From JANXVV01 sp038230975 (GTDB lineage: Bacteria; Planctomycetota; Phycisphaerae; Tepidisphaerales; Tepidisphaeraceae), in assembly GCA_038230975.1 (NCBI GenBank), contig JBBRMF010000019.1, positions 1-35,225 of the forward strand: 35,225 nucleotides of DNA, given 5' to 3'. How positions within the stretch are numbered: the stretch's first letter is position 1; each line of letters opens with the position of its first letter. The notes beneath the pieces are model-generated. The model ran no database searches, was not told the origin of the DNA, and saw only the letters and a list, made by a program, of their open reading frames with translations. The position numbers and the translations under genes were made by a program. Positions 23,938-33,015 of the stretch are shown in pieces.

Positions 23938-24010
23938 TTATTTAGCCAGCCCGCGTCCGAGGGCCTCGGACAGCCGCTAAACACGGTTCGCAGGCGAACC
24001 GGCTAAATAA
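23938..24010. repeat. Three-way-junction-like inverted repeat
   Basis: An outer stem (TTATTTAGC at 23938-23946 with GCTAAATAA at 24002-24010) encloses two perfect hairpins: GTCCGAGG-G-CCTCGGAC (23955-23971) and CGGTTCGC-AG-GCGAACCG (23984-24001). The whole can fold into a cruciform with two arms. It begins 42 bases after the accC stop and 40 bases from the halogenase stop, between convergent genes, so it may terminate both; its complexity suggests a mobile REP-like element. Confidence 0.75.
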
Positions 24011-24049
24011 ATCGACAATCGCAGTAAATTGGGGGAGGGGATCGGAAAA

Positions 24050-25537
24050 TCAGACGGCTCTTGGGCTCAATCCGAGTGTTCCGAGCGCTGCGAATGTCTG
24101 CTCTGTCGTTAGTGCCGCTTGGGCAGTCAATTGAAGTTGACGCCGATGCTCATTCCAGATGGCCCACTCGCCGCTGCTGGGCTTATACTCGTATTGCGTC
24201 GGAACCTGTTGGCCGACCAGAAGCGCAAGATAACCACCGAGTCCGAACACATCGAGCCGGTCCAATAGCATGGCTTCCCAAGCCGAATCAGGGCCGCAGC
24301 GATCGTAGTAATCGACGATTGGCGCGGCGCTATCGATATCCACCGTCGCCTGGCAGGCGCGCCAAAATGGTGTCTCGATGCGGTAGTTGTAGCGGTAGTG
24401 GACTGCCAAAAACCGGCGGATGGAATCCCACACGGCCGCATGATGGCGATTGTAAAGATCGATCCGAACCTGCGGAACATTTCGTTCACTGTGCAGCAGT
24501 GTCTCGGTGAGCAACTGCGCGCGGTTCGCAATAACCGATAGCGCAGTGGCCTCCAGCGGTTCGACAAAACCGGAAGCATTCCCGATCGCGACGACATTTT
24601 TGACCCACGCCCGCTCATAACGCCCAGACGTAAATCGAACGACGCGCGTTTGACCCAGCGCAGGATTCTTCAGGCGGAATTCAGATTCAGCCTGGGCATC
24701 CGTCATGAATGCCGAGGAGAAGACATATCCGCGATTGATGCGGTCTTCGTGTTCGATCTGCCATGCCCAGCCACTGTCCATCGTTTCGCAAGTCGTATAA
24801 GGATGGATGGGTTCATTCGGCCGACGCGACCAACCTCCAACCACCGCGCGGTCACACAGGAGGCTTTTGTCATACGATACGAAAGGCTCTTTCAGAGCTT
24901 GGGACAGCAACACGGATTTGAATCCAGAGCAATCCACATACAAATCCGCAGTTTGAACCGAGCCGGATTCCAATCTCAAACCCGCGACGCCCTGGTCATT
25001 TTGAAGTACTTCCGTAACCGTGTCATCCACGATTTTCACACCGACACGATTGGCGTACAGTTCAAGAAACTGCACGAATCGCTCGTTTTCCAGGTGGTAG
25101 GCCAGGTCATAGTGCATGTTGGGCAAGCCGTTGGGCTGACGGTGAAATATGCGATCGGCGGCCATCATCGCACTGTTGATGCTGGAGCACTCCATATCCG
25201 CGCGGCAGTAGAACGCATTATTCTTTGGAAGTGCCGGAAGCCTAAGTTCCATTTGCGAACCGAACGGATAGAAAAAATGAGGGCGCTTCCCCCAGAGAAA
25301 CTTCATGCCGAGTTTCCAGGTCGGGCGCGCCACTTCAATAAAAGCGCGATCGCCGAGCCCCAGGAAATTATGCAGGAAGGCGGTCATCGGTACGGTTGAT
25401 CCTTCACCGACGCCAATAATGCCAATCTCTTTTGAACGTAGAACGGTCACGTTCAAATCAGGGATTTTTGTTTTAAGGGCAACTGCGGCTATGAAGCCCG
25501 CGCTGCCACCACCAAGAACAGTGATGTTCGATACCAT
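24050..25537 (-). CDS. Flavin-dependent halogenase, tryptophan-halogenase family
   Basis: A 495-residue FAD enzyme. The nucleotide-binding GGGSAG is at 9-14 and GVGEGS at 42-47. In PWK-like position, RPTWKLGMKFLWG places Lys75 where the halogenase Lys (PrnA Lys79) binds hypohalous acid, and EPLEAT gives Glu329 at the PrnA Glu346 position. The WxWxIP motif reads WAWQIE (257-262), so the Pro is replaced by Glu. These features fit a halogenase using FADH2, chloride or bromide and oxygen with a separate flavin reductase, which is not in the window. The substrate is unknown and no biosynthetic genes adjoin it. ATG at 25537 is preceded by GGAAAGG; a TTG five codons upstream is less likely. It lies 223 bases downstream of the secreted hydrolase on the same strand. 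Confidence 0.88.
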   Translation of the reverse strand: MVSNITVLGGGSAGFIAAVALKTKIPDLNVTVLRSKEIGIIGVGEGSTVPMTAFLHNFLGLGDRAFIEVARPTWKLGMKFLWGKRPHFFYPFGSQMELRLPALPKNNAFYCRADMECSSINSAMMAADRIFHRQPNGLPNMHYDLAYHLENERFVQFLELYANRVGVKIVDDTVTEVLQNDQGVAGLRLESGSVQTADLYVDCSGFKSVLLSQALKEPFVSYDKSLLCDRAVVGGWSRRPNEPIHPYTTCETMDSGWAWQIEHEDRINRGYVFSSAFMTDAQAESEFRLKNPALGQTRVVRFTSGRYERAWVKNVVAIGNASGFVEPLEATALSVIANRAQLLTETLLHSERNVPQVRIDLYNRHHAAVWDSIRRFLAVHYRYNYRIETPFWRACQATVDIDSAAPIVDYYDRCGPDSAWEAMLLDRLDVFGLGGYLALLVGQQVPTQYEYKPSSGEWAIWNEHRRQLQLTAQAALTTEQTFAALGTLGLSPRAV

Positions 25538-25595
25538 GCTCGACCTTTCCAATCAGAGGGCCCGATATGAATGCCCAGGACGTGTAGCGCGCAGG

Positions 25596-25624
25596 AGAAT
25601 ATCAATCCGCCGAGGCGAATGCAA
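25596..25624 (-). promoter_or_regulatory. Candidate halogenase promoter
   Basis: On the minus strand TTGCAT (25619-25624) is followed at 17 bases by TATTCT (25596-25601), 58 bases before the halogenase ATG. Both boxes are partial matches, so this is tentative. Confidence 0.3.
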
Positions 25625-25760
25625 GAAAAAGTTTTTGACGTATCAGAATGGGCGTGACTGATCTTCCGGGCAAGCTCGAAATCCGACGCGGAAGCTCGGA
25701 GATCGCGGAGCCAGATCGGAGGAATTCAAGTCTTAAATGCGGGTTGTATTTTCACCAGCT

Positions 25761-26801
25761 TTAGCGAGTGAAAGGTAGCAAAGAAACGGGCGCATCGAAA
25801 TCCAAACTCTTCACTTCTTTTCCCAGCATCAGGTCCGCGACTTTCTGTTGCGTATTGGGAAGGAAAAGCGCGCTCGAATAGTGCCCTGTCGGCATCCAGA
25901 GGATCGTTGGATCACCGACTCGGTGGCAGAGCTCCATCGTCGTCGACTTTGGAATGACCTCATCTTGCGCGGCATTGATCATCAGGCACGTGGCCGGTTC
26001 AATGCGCGATGCAAAGTTGAGCGGTTCAACAGGAGCAATCAATTTGGCAAAGGCCTCCCGCCCGATACCTTTTTGCTGAAGGGTTTCCCGGAGCCGTCGC
26101 GTTTCGCGGGCGTGGAAGACGATCGTCGCTAGATCACCACCCGCCATAATCGGTGCGACGCGGTAAAAATCTCCATCCACTCCAGCGGCTAGCGCCGTGA
26201 CAATCCCGCCCAGGCTGATTCCGGTAATTCCCACTCGAAGCGGGTCGATTTCGGCGCGCGATGTGAGAATGGCTTTGGCCCGTCGAATATCCATCACCGT
26301 TTGCCGTAAGGGTGACAGTGCATTGTCCAGGTTGCTATCGATGAGTTGCCAGGGTGCCTTATCTTTGGGACGACGCGAGTTGTAATAAGGCATCGGGAAA
26401 TAGAATGCCGCAACGCCTCGGGCAGCCAAAGACCGCGCCATCATCCGAGGAAGCACTGCCCTGCCGTCAAGAATGTCCAGTACGATTGCCGCCGGCAAGG
26501 GTCCGCTTGTGTTTTTGGGAAGGTACAACTCTCCAGGAACCGTATTATTTTCGGGAAATGGCGTCAGCAAGGGAGAAGGAAAGACGACCTGCAGCATCCG
26601 CACTGAACTATCCTCTTCGCCCGATTCGACGGTGTAGGAGAATGTCTGTGGCTTCAGCGCGAATGAGTTTAACCACTCCGCAGTTTGACCGGTCGCCCCT
26701 TTCAATTTCAAGGGTTGGTCGGTCGCTTCCAGGCGGATCGGAGCCGCAAAAGCAATCGAATGAGTCAGGGCGAATACGACTATCACGATCAAACGGCGCA
26801 T
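25761..26801 (-). CDS. Secreted alpha/beta hydrolase
   Basis: A 346-residue exported hydrolase. A signal peptide (residues 1-19, ending SIAFAA) is followed by a beta-rich region to about 85 and an alpha/beta hydrolase fold. The nucleophile elbow is GISLGG (Ser196), with Asp280 (AAQDEVIP) and His307 (PTGHYSS) completing a plausible triad. It resembles the dienelactone-hydrolase/acetyl-xylan-esterase-like proteins that planctomycetes secrete in number; the ester substrate cannot be named. The ATG has a strong GGAGGA site upstream. It is divergent from the giant exported protein, the shared 173-base region containing the small inverted repeat CGTTA-ATA-TAACG near 26895. Confidence 0.85.
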   Translation of the reverse strand: MRRLIVIVVFALTHSIAFAAPIRLEATDQPLKLKGATGQTAEWLNSFALKPQTFSYTVESGEEDSSVRMLQVVFPSPLLTPFPENNTVPGELYLPKNTSGPLPAAIVLDILDGRAVLPRMMARSLAARGVAAFYFPMPYYNSRRPKDKAPWQLIDSNLDNALSPLRQTVMDIRRAKAILTSRAEIDPLRVGITGISLGGIVTALAAGVDGDFYRVAPIMAGGDLATIVFHARETRRLRETLQQKGIGREAFAKLIAPVEPLNFASRIEPATCLMINAAQDEVIPKSTTMELCHRVGDPTILWMPTGHYSSALFLPNTQQKVADLMLGKEVKSLDFDAPVSLLPFTR

Positions 26802-26974
26802 GGTTCCTCCGGTAACTTCTGGTGATCTTAGGCAATTTGGGGAAAAAGTTCTCCTGAAAATACCGTTCCTTTTTTCCTCGCTTCCTTTCGTGGATGTCGT
26901 TAATATAACGTTTGTGCAGGGCGCTCATGGCGGAATATTGAGCAAATTGAGAGTTCCAACCAAAGAGACATAAC

Positions 26975-29900
26975 ATGCGGAAATCGAAGAACGGCGTTCA
27001 AAAGGCGCAGCGGAACAATCCTCGTACTATTTCTCGCTATCTTCTGGAAGCACTTGAAACGCGGCGGATGCTCTCCACGAACGTGCTAACGAGCCATAAT
27101 GATCAGGGGCGCACGGGCATGAACTCGACCGAGGTGGTTCTTACCCCTTCAAATGTAAATACAAGCACATTCGGCAAGCTCTTTTCGTACCCCGTACAAG
27201 GGCAAATTTACGCACAGCCGCTTTATGTTTCGAATCTCACCATCCCGGGTAAAGGCATCCATAATGTCGTGCTGGTTGTGACCCAAAACAATGACGTCTA
27301 TGCCTTGGATGCCAACAGCAATGCGGGCGCCGGGGCTGGCGTGCTTTGGCACGTCAACATGGGTCCTGCCGCCGCAATGCCAAATAACTATTTTGGCAAT
27401 CGTTACGGCCCGTATCACGACATCAACCCCCAAGTCGGAATCACCGGCACACCTGTAATCGATCTGGCCACCAATACGATGTACCTCGACGCGTTCACCA
27501 ACGACTCTGTTGGAGTTTATTCGCATCATATTCATGCATTGGACATCACCACGGGCGCAGATCTGTTGACGCCGATGATTGTTAGTGCGTCGGTCAAAGG
27601 CGCGGGCGTTGGTGGAAACGGTACGACCATTCCGTTTTCGGCGATTCGGCAACTTCAGCGACCGGCACTGAGCCTCTTGAATGGTGTACTCTATGTCACG
27701 TATGGCGGATTCGCCGACACCGATCCGTACCACGGTTGGATTCTCGGATTTGACCCCGCAACATTACAAGTCACGAAAGTATTGAATACGACGCCCGGAC
27801 CCAGTACCGATGCCAACAAAGGCGAAGGCGGAATCTGGCAAACCGGCTCGGGCCTGGCATCGGATGGCAGCCGATTCTACTTCCTCGTCGGCAACGGTGA
27901 CTTCAACGCGGCGGTCGGCAACTACAGCGACTCTTTCCTCCAGGTCACTCCCGATAACAGCATAGCGACCGCCCCTCACCTAAACGGCTACGGACTGGAC
28001 GTCACTGATTATTTCACTCCTTACAACGAGCAATCGTTGGCTGATGCCGATGCGGATCTGGGCTCCGCGGGTGTGGTGGTGCTACCTGACCAACCGGGCT
28101 CATTCCCTCACGAAGTCATCGGCGGCGGTAAGGAAGGGATCATCTACGTCGTCAACCGCGACAACATGGGCCACAAAGGGGCGGTCGATAACGTGATCCA
28201 GAAGGTGAGCCTCGGACACGGAAACTTCAACAGCCCGGCCTATTTCAACTCTGCCATTTACTATCACGCCGTTGGGGATGTACTGAAAAAATTCACCCTG
28301 ACCAATGGTTTATTGTCCGCCGCGCCAAGCGCGCAATCGACCACTTCTTATGGTGGTCAAGGTGCAACCCCCAGCATTTCCTCCAACGGCACTGCCAATG
28401 GAATCGTGTGGGATCTTGAATTCAATGGGTCGCACGAGGTCTTACACGCATACAACGCAGGCACGCTCGTCCAGTTGTACAACAGCAATCAAAACGTGGC
28501 CCGCGATCAAATGGGGACGGGCGTAAAGTTTACACTTCCCACGGTCGCCGATGGTCATGTTTTTGTCGGATCCTCGGGTGCCTTGACGATCTATGGATTG
28601 GTGAATCCCCCGACGACAGCGTCAACCGCACCGTCTGGGTTGGCGGCAACGCCGGTCAGCGCTTCGGCGATCAATCTGACTTGGATCGATAACTCTAACA
28701 ACGAATCAGGCTTCAAAATCGAGCGTTCGACGGATAACGTTACATTCACGCAAGTGGGTGTCGCGAGTTCCAACGCAACGAACTTTGTCGATTCCGGACT
28801 TGCACCAATCACGCTCTATTACTATCGAATTCTCGCAACCAACATCATCGGTGATTCTGCGTACACCGCCACCGCTAACGCGACAACTCCATCAGCCACT
28901 GGCGCACTATACGTGTACCATTTCGATGCGGGTGTGGGCACCGTCGCGGTGGATTCGGTCAGCGGCAACAATGGAACCCTCGGTGGAACTCCGGCCCCGA
29001 CGTGGGTCACGCCTGGCAAAATTGGTGCGCGCGCCTTGAGCTTCACGGGGGACAATACCGCAAACCAGGCCGCGCTCGAGTCCACCGTAACAGTCACGAA
29101 CGACCTGTCGCCCGTGTTAGGTTCAACCAGCACTTTGGATGCATGGATCAAGACAACTCAAGTCGGAAACGCAACCCACTGGTTGGCCCCGGCGATTACC
29201 GGCGTTGAACAGGCGGGTGGTGCGAACGACATTAACTGGGGAACGCTCGACGCCACCGGGCGTATCGGGATTTATGTCGGCGATTCCGGCAGCGTTTACA
29301 GCACAAACCCAATCAACGATGGGCAATGGCACAATGTCGCCATGACGCGCGATGCCGTGACCGGTATGATCGAACTCTACGTCGACGGCGTCCTCAATGG
29401 ATCACTGATTACCGAAACCGGCAACAAAACGAGCCAATTCAAGGTCATCGGGGCGCTTTCCGATGTGGACGGCGGAGGAATCACCCGCACCGGCGATAAC
29501 TACTTCAACGGCCAACTCGACGAAGTGCGCATCTACAACCAGGTACTTGGGGCCGGCGAAATAGCCGGCCTGGCTGTTATCCCTGGATCGCCGACGCTCG
29601 TCTCTGCGACTCCATCGCCCGGGCCAGTTGTTCACTTGACTTGGACCACACCTTCCAGCTTTACACAGAGCATCGAGGTGGATCGCAAGACCGGTGTCGG
29701 TGGAACCTACGCCCCGGTAGCGACCCTGGGCGGTGGGGTTACTGTATTTGACGATGCCACGGTCACCGCCGGTTCAAAGTATTATTACCAGGTCAAGGCA
29801 ATCGATCTGGCGGGCACATCATTGCCGTCTAATGAACTGAGCATCACGGTGCCCATCCCGACGATCGTTGCCAACAGCATCTTCTATAACGGAAGCAGCT

Positions 29901-30778
29901 TCGACGGTCAGAACGGTTCCTCGAACCTGACTGATATTGCCGCCATCGCAACCGACAAGCAGGCGCTGCTTCCCGGTCAGACTGCAACGTTCCAGAACTA
30001 CACCAGCTACTCCAGGGGAATCAACGGCATCATCATCGACGTCGCGAACCTCGATAATCTGCCTCGGTTCGAAGACTTCTCGTTCTCCGTTGGCAACGAC
30101 AATAATCCTGCCAATTGGGCGGTTGCGCCGGTCCCCTCGTTGATCAATGTCTACCCCGGCCGAGGTCCACAGGGATCGACTCAAATCACCGTGATCTGGG
30201 CGGACAATGATATCCAAAACGAATGGGTGCGCGTCGCTCTTCTGGCCAACCCCCACACGAACTTACCCGCAGACGATGTCTTCTACTTCGGTAATCTGAT
30301 TGGTGCAACCGGCCTACACAACAATCAGGCGATCGTGAATACCACCGATATTTCAGTTGCCAAGGCCGCGATCAATACGGATGCAACCATTACGTCCCTT
30401 GCCGATTTCGATCGCAATGGAAAGGTGACGATCACCGATGTCGCCATCGCCAAGCAGAATAATCAAATTTCGATTCAACTGATTAACCCTCCCGCACCCC
30501 CGCCGCCGGTTGTCGCGGCAGCCTTACTTCAGACCGCGCAACCTGCGACGGTGCTGGCATCGCCAAAATCCTCAGTGATGGCCGCCGCGATTCCCCAACT
30601 GTCTCGCGCCAGCACAACCCCCGCGCCCAAACCCCGTTTGATTCAAGTGCCCATTCAGCCCGGCCAATCGCATTCGTACTATGTGTCGAACTCCGATGCT
30701 TCGGACCTCGGAAGCTGGCTGCGCGATAACATGGTGATCGGCAAAGCCACCGGAACGGCCAGATCGGTCTTTCGATAA
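26975..30778 (+). CDS. Giant exported multidomain protein (propeller, FN3, LamG, dockerin-like)
   Basis: A 1267-residue surface or secreted protein. The N-terminus is basic and then carries LEALETRRMLS (24-34), the planctomycete-type export motif. Domains in order: a PQQ-type propeller (about 40-545; DVYALDAN, GVLYVTYGG, SGLASDGSRFYFLVGNGDF), a first fibronectin III domain (about 550-640; APSGLAATPVSASAINLTW), a LamG/concanavalin-like domain (about 645-870; STLDAWIKTT, NDGQWHNVAMTRD, FNGQLDEVRIYNQ), a second FN3 (about 873-960), an unassigned beta-rich domain (about 965-1095), a dockerin-like pair (about 1108-1165) whose second loop is DFDRNGKVTITD, and a Pro/Ala-rich tail. Dockerin-like tails may anchor the protein on partner cohesins or on the surface; glycan binding is likely. 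It has a weak AAAGAGA ribosome binding site. Confidence 0.88.
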   Translation: MRKSKNGVQKAQRNNPRTISRYLLEALETRRMLSTNVLTSHNDQGRTGMNSTEVVLTPSNVNTSTFGKLFSYPVQGQIYAQPLYVSNLTIPGKGIHNVVLVVTQNNDVYALDANSNAGAGAGVLWHVNMGPAAAMPNNYFGNRYGPYHDINPQVGITGTPVIDLATNTMYLDAFTNDSVGVYSHHIHALDITTGADLLTPMIVSASVKGAGVGGNGTTIPFSAIRQLQRPALSLLNGVLYVTYGGFADTDPYHGWILGFDPATLQVTKVLNTTPGPSTDANKGEGGIWQTGSGLASDGSRFYFLVGNGDFNAAVGNYSDSFLQVTPDNSIATAPHLNGYGLDVTDYFTPYNEQSLADADADLGSAGVVVLPDQPGSFPHEVIGGGKEGIIYVVNRDNMGHKGAVDNVIQKVSLGHGNFNSPAYFNSAIYYHAVGDVLKKFTLTNGLLSAAPSAQSTTSYGGQGATPSISSNGTANGIVWDLEFNGSHEVLHAYNAGTLVQLYNSNQNVARDQMGTGVKFTLPTVADGHVFVGSSGALTIYGLVNPPTTASTAPSGLAATPVSASAINLTWIDNSNNESGFKIERSTDNVTFTQVGVASSNATNFVDSGLAPITLYYYRILATNIIGDSAYTATANATTPSATGALYVYHFDAGVGTVAVDSVSGNNGTLGGTPAPTWVTPGKIGARALSFTGDNTANQAALESTVTVTNDLSPVLGSTSTLDAWIKTTQVGNATHWLAPAITGVEQAGGANDINWGTLDATGRIGIYVGDSGSVYSTNPINDGQWHNVAMTRDAVTGMIELYVDGVLNGSLITETGNKTSQFKVIGALSDVDGGGITRTGDNYFNGQLDEVRIYNQVLGAGEIAGLAVIPGSPTLVSATPSPGPVVHLTWTTPSSFTQSIEVDRKTGVGGTYAPVATLGGGVTVFDDATVTAGSKYYYQVKAIDLAGTSLPSNELSITVPIPTIVANSIFYNGSSFDGQNGSSNLTDIAAIATDKQALLPGQTATFQNYTSYSRGINGIIIDVANLDNLPRFEDFSFSVGNDNNPANWAVAPVPSLINVYPGRGPQGSTQITVIWADNDIQNEWVRVALLANPHTNLPADDVFYFGNLIGATGLHNNQAIVNTTDISVAKAAINTDATITSLADFDRNGKVTITDVAIAKQNNQISIQLINPPAPPPPVVAAALLQTAQPATVLASPKSSVMAAAIPQLSRASTTPAPKPRLIQVPIQPGQSHSYYVSNSDASDLGSWLRDNMVIGKATGTARSVFR

Positions 30779-30896
30779 AATGAGCGGGATTAAAACGGTA
30801 CGACCTGACCGATTTGTCGTCGCTTAGGCAGGCACCGCGGCGTAACAATATCGCGGCTGGTTTCCGTTGGATCAGGCGTGACCGATGCAACAGAAT

Positions 30897-30990
30897 GCCG
30901 GGTGCCACAGGTCGGCGTACTCGCAGACCTGTGTTCTTGCGGCGATCAGGCAGCACAGGTCTCGGAGTACCGCGACCTGTGGCACCCGGC
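30897..30990. repeat. Paired hairpin repeat (GGGTGCCAC family)
   Basis: Two 37-base units in opposite orientation (30897-30933 and 30954-30990) are separated by 20 bases. Each contains GGGTGCCACAGGTC and a hairpin stem CACAGGTC/GACCTGTG with an inner stem around TACT. The inner stem is GCG-TACT-CGC in one unit and CGG-TACT-CCG in the other, so both pairs changed together. A third unit is at 35166-35200. The element sits at the broken 5' edge of a PEP-CTERM gene remnant. Confidence 0.8.
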
Positions 30991-31225
30991 GCGGGGCACC
31001 ATCTTGAAAAGTGCTCTAATCCCCGCCAACAGCGGATGGGTGTTCCAGCAGGCCAACGGCTTCAACAACTCCGGCCAGATTGCCGGTTATGGCACGATCG
31101 GTGCCCAAACGCACGCCTTCTTATTGACTCCTACTCCGGAACCGACCAACCTCTCATTAATCGCTCTCGCGAGCATTCCGTTGCTCGTCCGGCGGCGGCG
31201 TCTACTCGCCGTGTCGCCTGAATGA
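30991..31225 (+). pseudogene. 3' remnant of a HAF-repeat PEP-CTERM protein
   Basis: Only the last 70 or so codons look like protein: a HAF-type repeat (QQANGFNNSGQIAGYGTIG, then THAFLL) followed by a PEP-CTERM sorting tail with PEP at 31136-31144, a hydrophobic segment (LSLIALASIPLLV) and a basic end (RRRR). A complete gene would have several hundred more residues and a signal peptide. Upstream the frame runs into the paired hairpin repeat at 30897-30990, and no further exported-protein sequence is seen before the giant gene. It is therefore a 5'-truncated relic. PEP-CTERM tails are cleaved by exosortase during export. Confidence 0.65.
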
Positions 31226-31607
31226 GACCTCACGATGGCCGAGATCAGAAAACGGGGCAACACTGAATTTTGCGACGACGCGCGTTACGCCATCCACTTA
31301 ATTCGGGGTTGTCTCGTGTTCTGCCTTTTCCGACCTCTGCGAACCCAAATCCACCCAGACTATTTCATCGCCGACCTGCCCGACGACGCGCAACTAACCC
31401 AAGCATGCCCAAGCCGATGATGGACATGAAAGTAGGCTCTGGGGTGAACGTCTGACTGACGAATCCCGGGACATCGGCGGCATCGACACACTCTCAAGCA
31501 TTGCTGACAAAGCCAACCACAAATGGGCCCAATTGAATCGTCCACGCACATGGATGCGCAATCTGACTTGAACCTCGTCCCCCCCGCCGATACTGTGGTT
31601 TACGCAG
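31226..31607. other. Gap before tRNA, containing a PEP-CTERM relic
   Basis: There is no intact gene in these 382 bases. The minus strand carries the PEP-CTERM relic at 31365-31493, whose frame continues across a stop towards about 31570. The rest shows nothing recognisable. Confidence 0.6.
31365..31493 (-). pseudogene. PEP-CTERM tail relic on the minus strand
   Basis: Read on the minus strand, a 42-codon frame ends with TFTPEPTFMSIIGLGMLGL followed by VARRRAGRR and a stop: Pro-Glu-Pro, a hydrophobic segment and a basic end, the full PEP-CTERM pattern. The frame is closed upstream by an in-frame TGA (31494-31496), beyond which it continues as protein-like sequence (QLGPFVVGFVSNA) to about 31570 before losing any sense. 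It points towards the plus-strand relic at 30991-31225, so two dead PEP-CTERM ends face each other. Confidence 0.55.
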
Positions 31608-31681
31608 GCACCCGTAGCTCAGCTGGATAGAGCATTGGATTTCTAATCCAACGGTCACAGGTTCGAATCCTGTCGGGTGCA
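31608..31681 (+). tRNA. tRNA-Arg (anticodon TCT)
   Basis: The cloverleaf is complete: acceptor stem GCACCCG/CGGGTGC with discriminator A (31681), D arm GCTC-AGCTGGATA-GAGC, anticodon arm TTGGA-TTTCTAA-TCCAA giving TCT, and T arm CAGG-TTCGAATC-CTG. The 3' CCA is not encoded. It reads AGA arginine codons. The glycosyltransferase gene starts 47 bases downstream. I find no repeat of its 3' end nearby, so no integration event is visible. Confidence 0.95.
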
Positions 31682-31728
31682 TTCGTTACGGCAACGAGTT
31701 TGATCCAATCGAATAAGGAGCGCGCGCT

Positions 31729-33015
31729 GTGACCGTGAAAGCGAACGATATGCAGGTTGAAGTACGACCCTCCGCAGAACCGCCTAACCAGCGCTGCACT
31801 GCGGGCATGCGCATCGCGTGCGTGCAGAACGGAAACTTTACCGCAGCTCGTCATCGATTCGCTACAGAAGGCGCCGAGGACTACAAAGGTCAGCGCTACA
31901 CGGTGGAAGCATTCAGCCGATTCGTCGAGGGAATTCCCCACATGATTGTCAGTCTGGATGCCCCGCCACACTACGAACGCGATGGCATCGGTGAGTTTCG
32001 CGGCGTGTGGGCACCGCCTTCAATCCGATGGATTCCTCGACGGATCAATGAGTGGGTGCGCGCCGCCTCCGTCCTAAAGGCATTGGCTCGATTTCGACCC
32101 ACGCACCTGGTGCTGGGCTGCAATGACATTATCGGTTGCAAGGTGCTTCAGTGGGCCATTCGGCACGGCGTCAAATCCGCAGTGATTACCGCGTCCTATT
32201 TCCGAAAAGATCACCCTCCATTCGTTCGCTTCTGTCAACTGGCGAATGACCCATCAGTGAATTTCGTCGCCAATCACAATCGCGCGGCAACGGCAAGCTT
32301 GGTGGAATGCGGGCTCGATCCGAACAAAGCTGTGATGTGGGATCTGCCAGAGATCGGGCTTGCACCCGATCGCTTCGAGCCGAAAGTCATCGTTCGCGGT
32401 GAGCCGATCGAACTGCTGACTGCAGCCACGCTCATCGAGTCAAAGGGCGTGCTGGATGTAGTGGAGGCGTGTTCGCTATTGCGCGGCCGTGGGCTGGATG
32501 TGCGACTTTCGCTGTGCGGTGATGGGCCTCTGGCATCGCGACTGCAAAATCACAAAGGGATTCGTGAAGGCTGGCTTCGCTGCCCGGGCAAAGTGCCTCA
32601 CGACGACGTGATCGAGCGTATGAAGCGGAGCGATCTTGTGGTCGTGGCGTCATGGCATACGTTTCCCGAGGCAATGCCGTTCGTTATTCAAGAAGGACTG
32701 GCGGTTCGAAGGCCCATCGTGTTGAGCGATCATCCTGTTTTCCGGAAATATTTTGTAGATGGGCGAGCCGTGCGGATTTTCACAGCCGGGTCACCGACTT
32801 CGCTGGCGAATACAATTGCCGAAGTCGTTGCCAGTCCAAAAGCCTACGCGGATCTAGCGCAACAGACAGCGGAGGTCTGGCAGTCGCTGCAAATTCCAAC
32901 CAAATATCACGATCTGCTTGCCCGGCTTGTGGAAGAATGGGGAATGAACGACGCGAAAGCGACAGCTTTGCCCGGCGTCAAAATCAGCAAAACAATCAGG
33001 TCGGAAGCCTTTTGA
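31729..33015 (+). CDS. GT4-family glycosyltransferase
   Basis: A 428-residue GT-B-fold enzyme that transfers a sugar from a nucleotide-sugar donor. The C-terminal donor domain has the GT4 pattern: LTAATLIESKGVLDVVEA (Lys239 region), LSLCGDGPLASRL, and the E-x7-E motif PEAMPFVIQE (Glu314 and Glu322). The N-terminal half (about 25-215) is the less conserved acceptor domain. No membrane segment is present. GTG start at 31729 with a good TAAGGAG site eight bases upstream. It stands alone between a tRNA and a convergent regulator pair, so its acceptor (envelope polysaccharide or a glycolipid) cannot be told. Confidence 0.88.
   Translation: MTVKANDMQVEVRPSAEPPNQRCTAGMRIACVQNGNFTAARHRFATEGAEDYKGQRYTVEAFSRFVEGIPHMIVSLDAPPHYERDGIGEFRGVWAPPSIRWIPRRINEWVRAASVLKALARFRPTHLVLGCNDIIGCKVLQWAIRHGVKSAVITASYFRKDHPPFVRFCQLANDPSVNFVANHNRAATASLVECGLDPNKAVMWDLPEIGLAPDRFEPKVIVRGEPIELLTAATLIESKGVLDVVEACSLLRGRGLDVRLSLCGDGPLASRLQNHKGIREGWLRCPGKVPHDDVIERMKRSDLVVVASWHTFPEAMPFVIQEGLAVRRPIVLSDHPVFRKYFVDGRAVRIFTAGSPTSLANTIAEVVASPKAYADLAQQTAEVWQSLQIPTKYHDLLARLVEEWGMNDAKATALPGVKISKTIRSEAF

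Noticed and set aside
31494..31682. Minus-strand open frame overlapping tRNA-Arg
   Set aside because: Its N-terminal part is the complement of the tRNA; only the distal part may belong to the PEP-CTERM relic.
31608..33015. Genomic island inserted at the tRNA-Arg gene
   Set aside because: No integrase and no repeat of the tRNA 3' end were found downstream.
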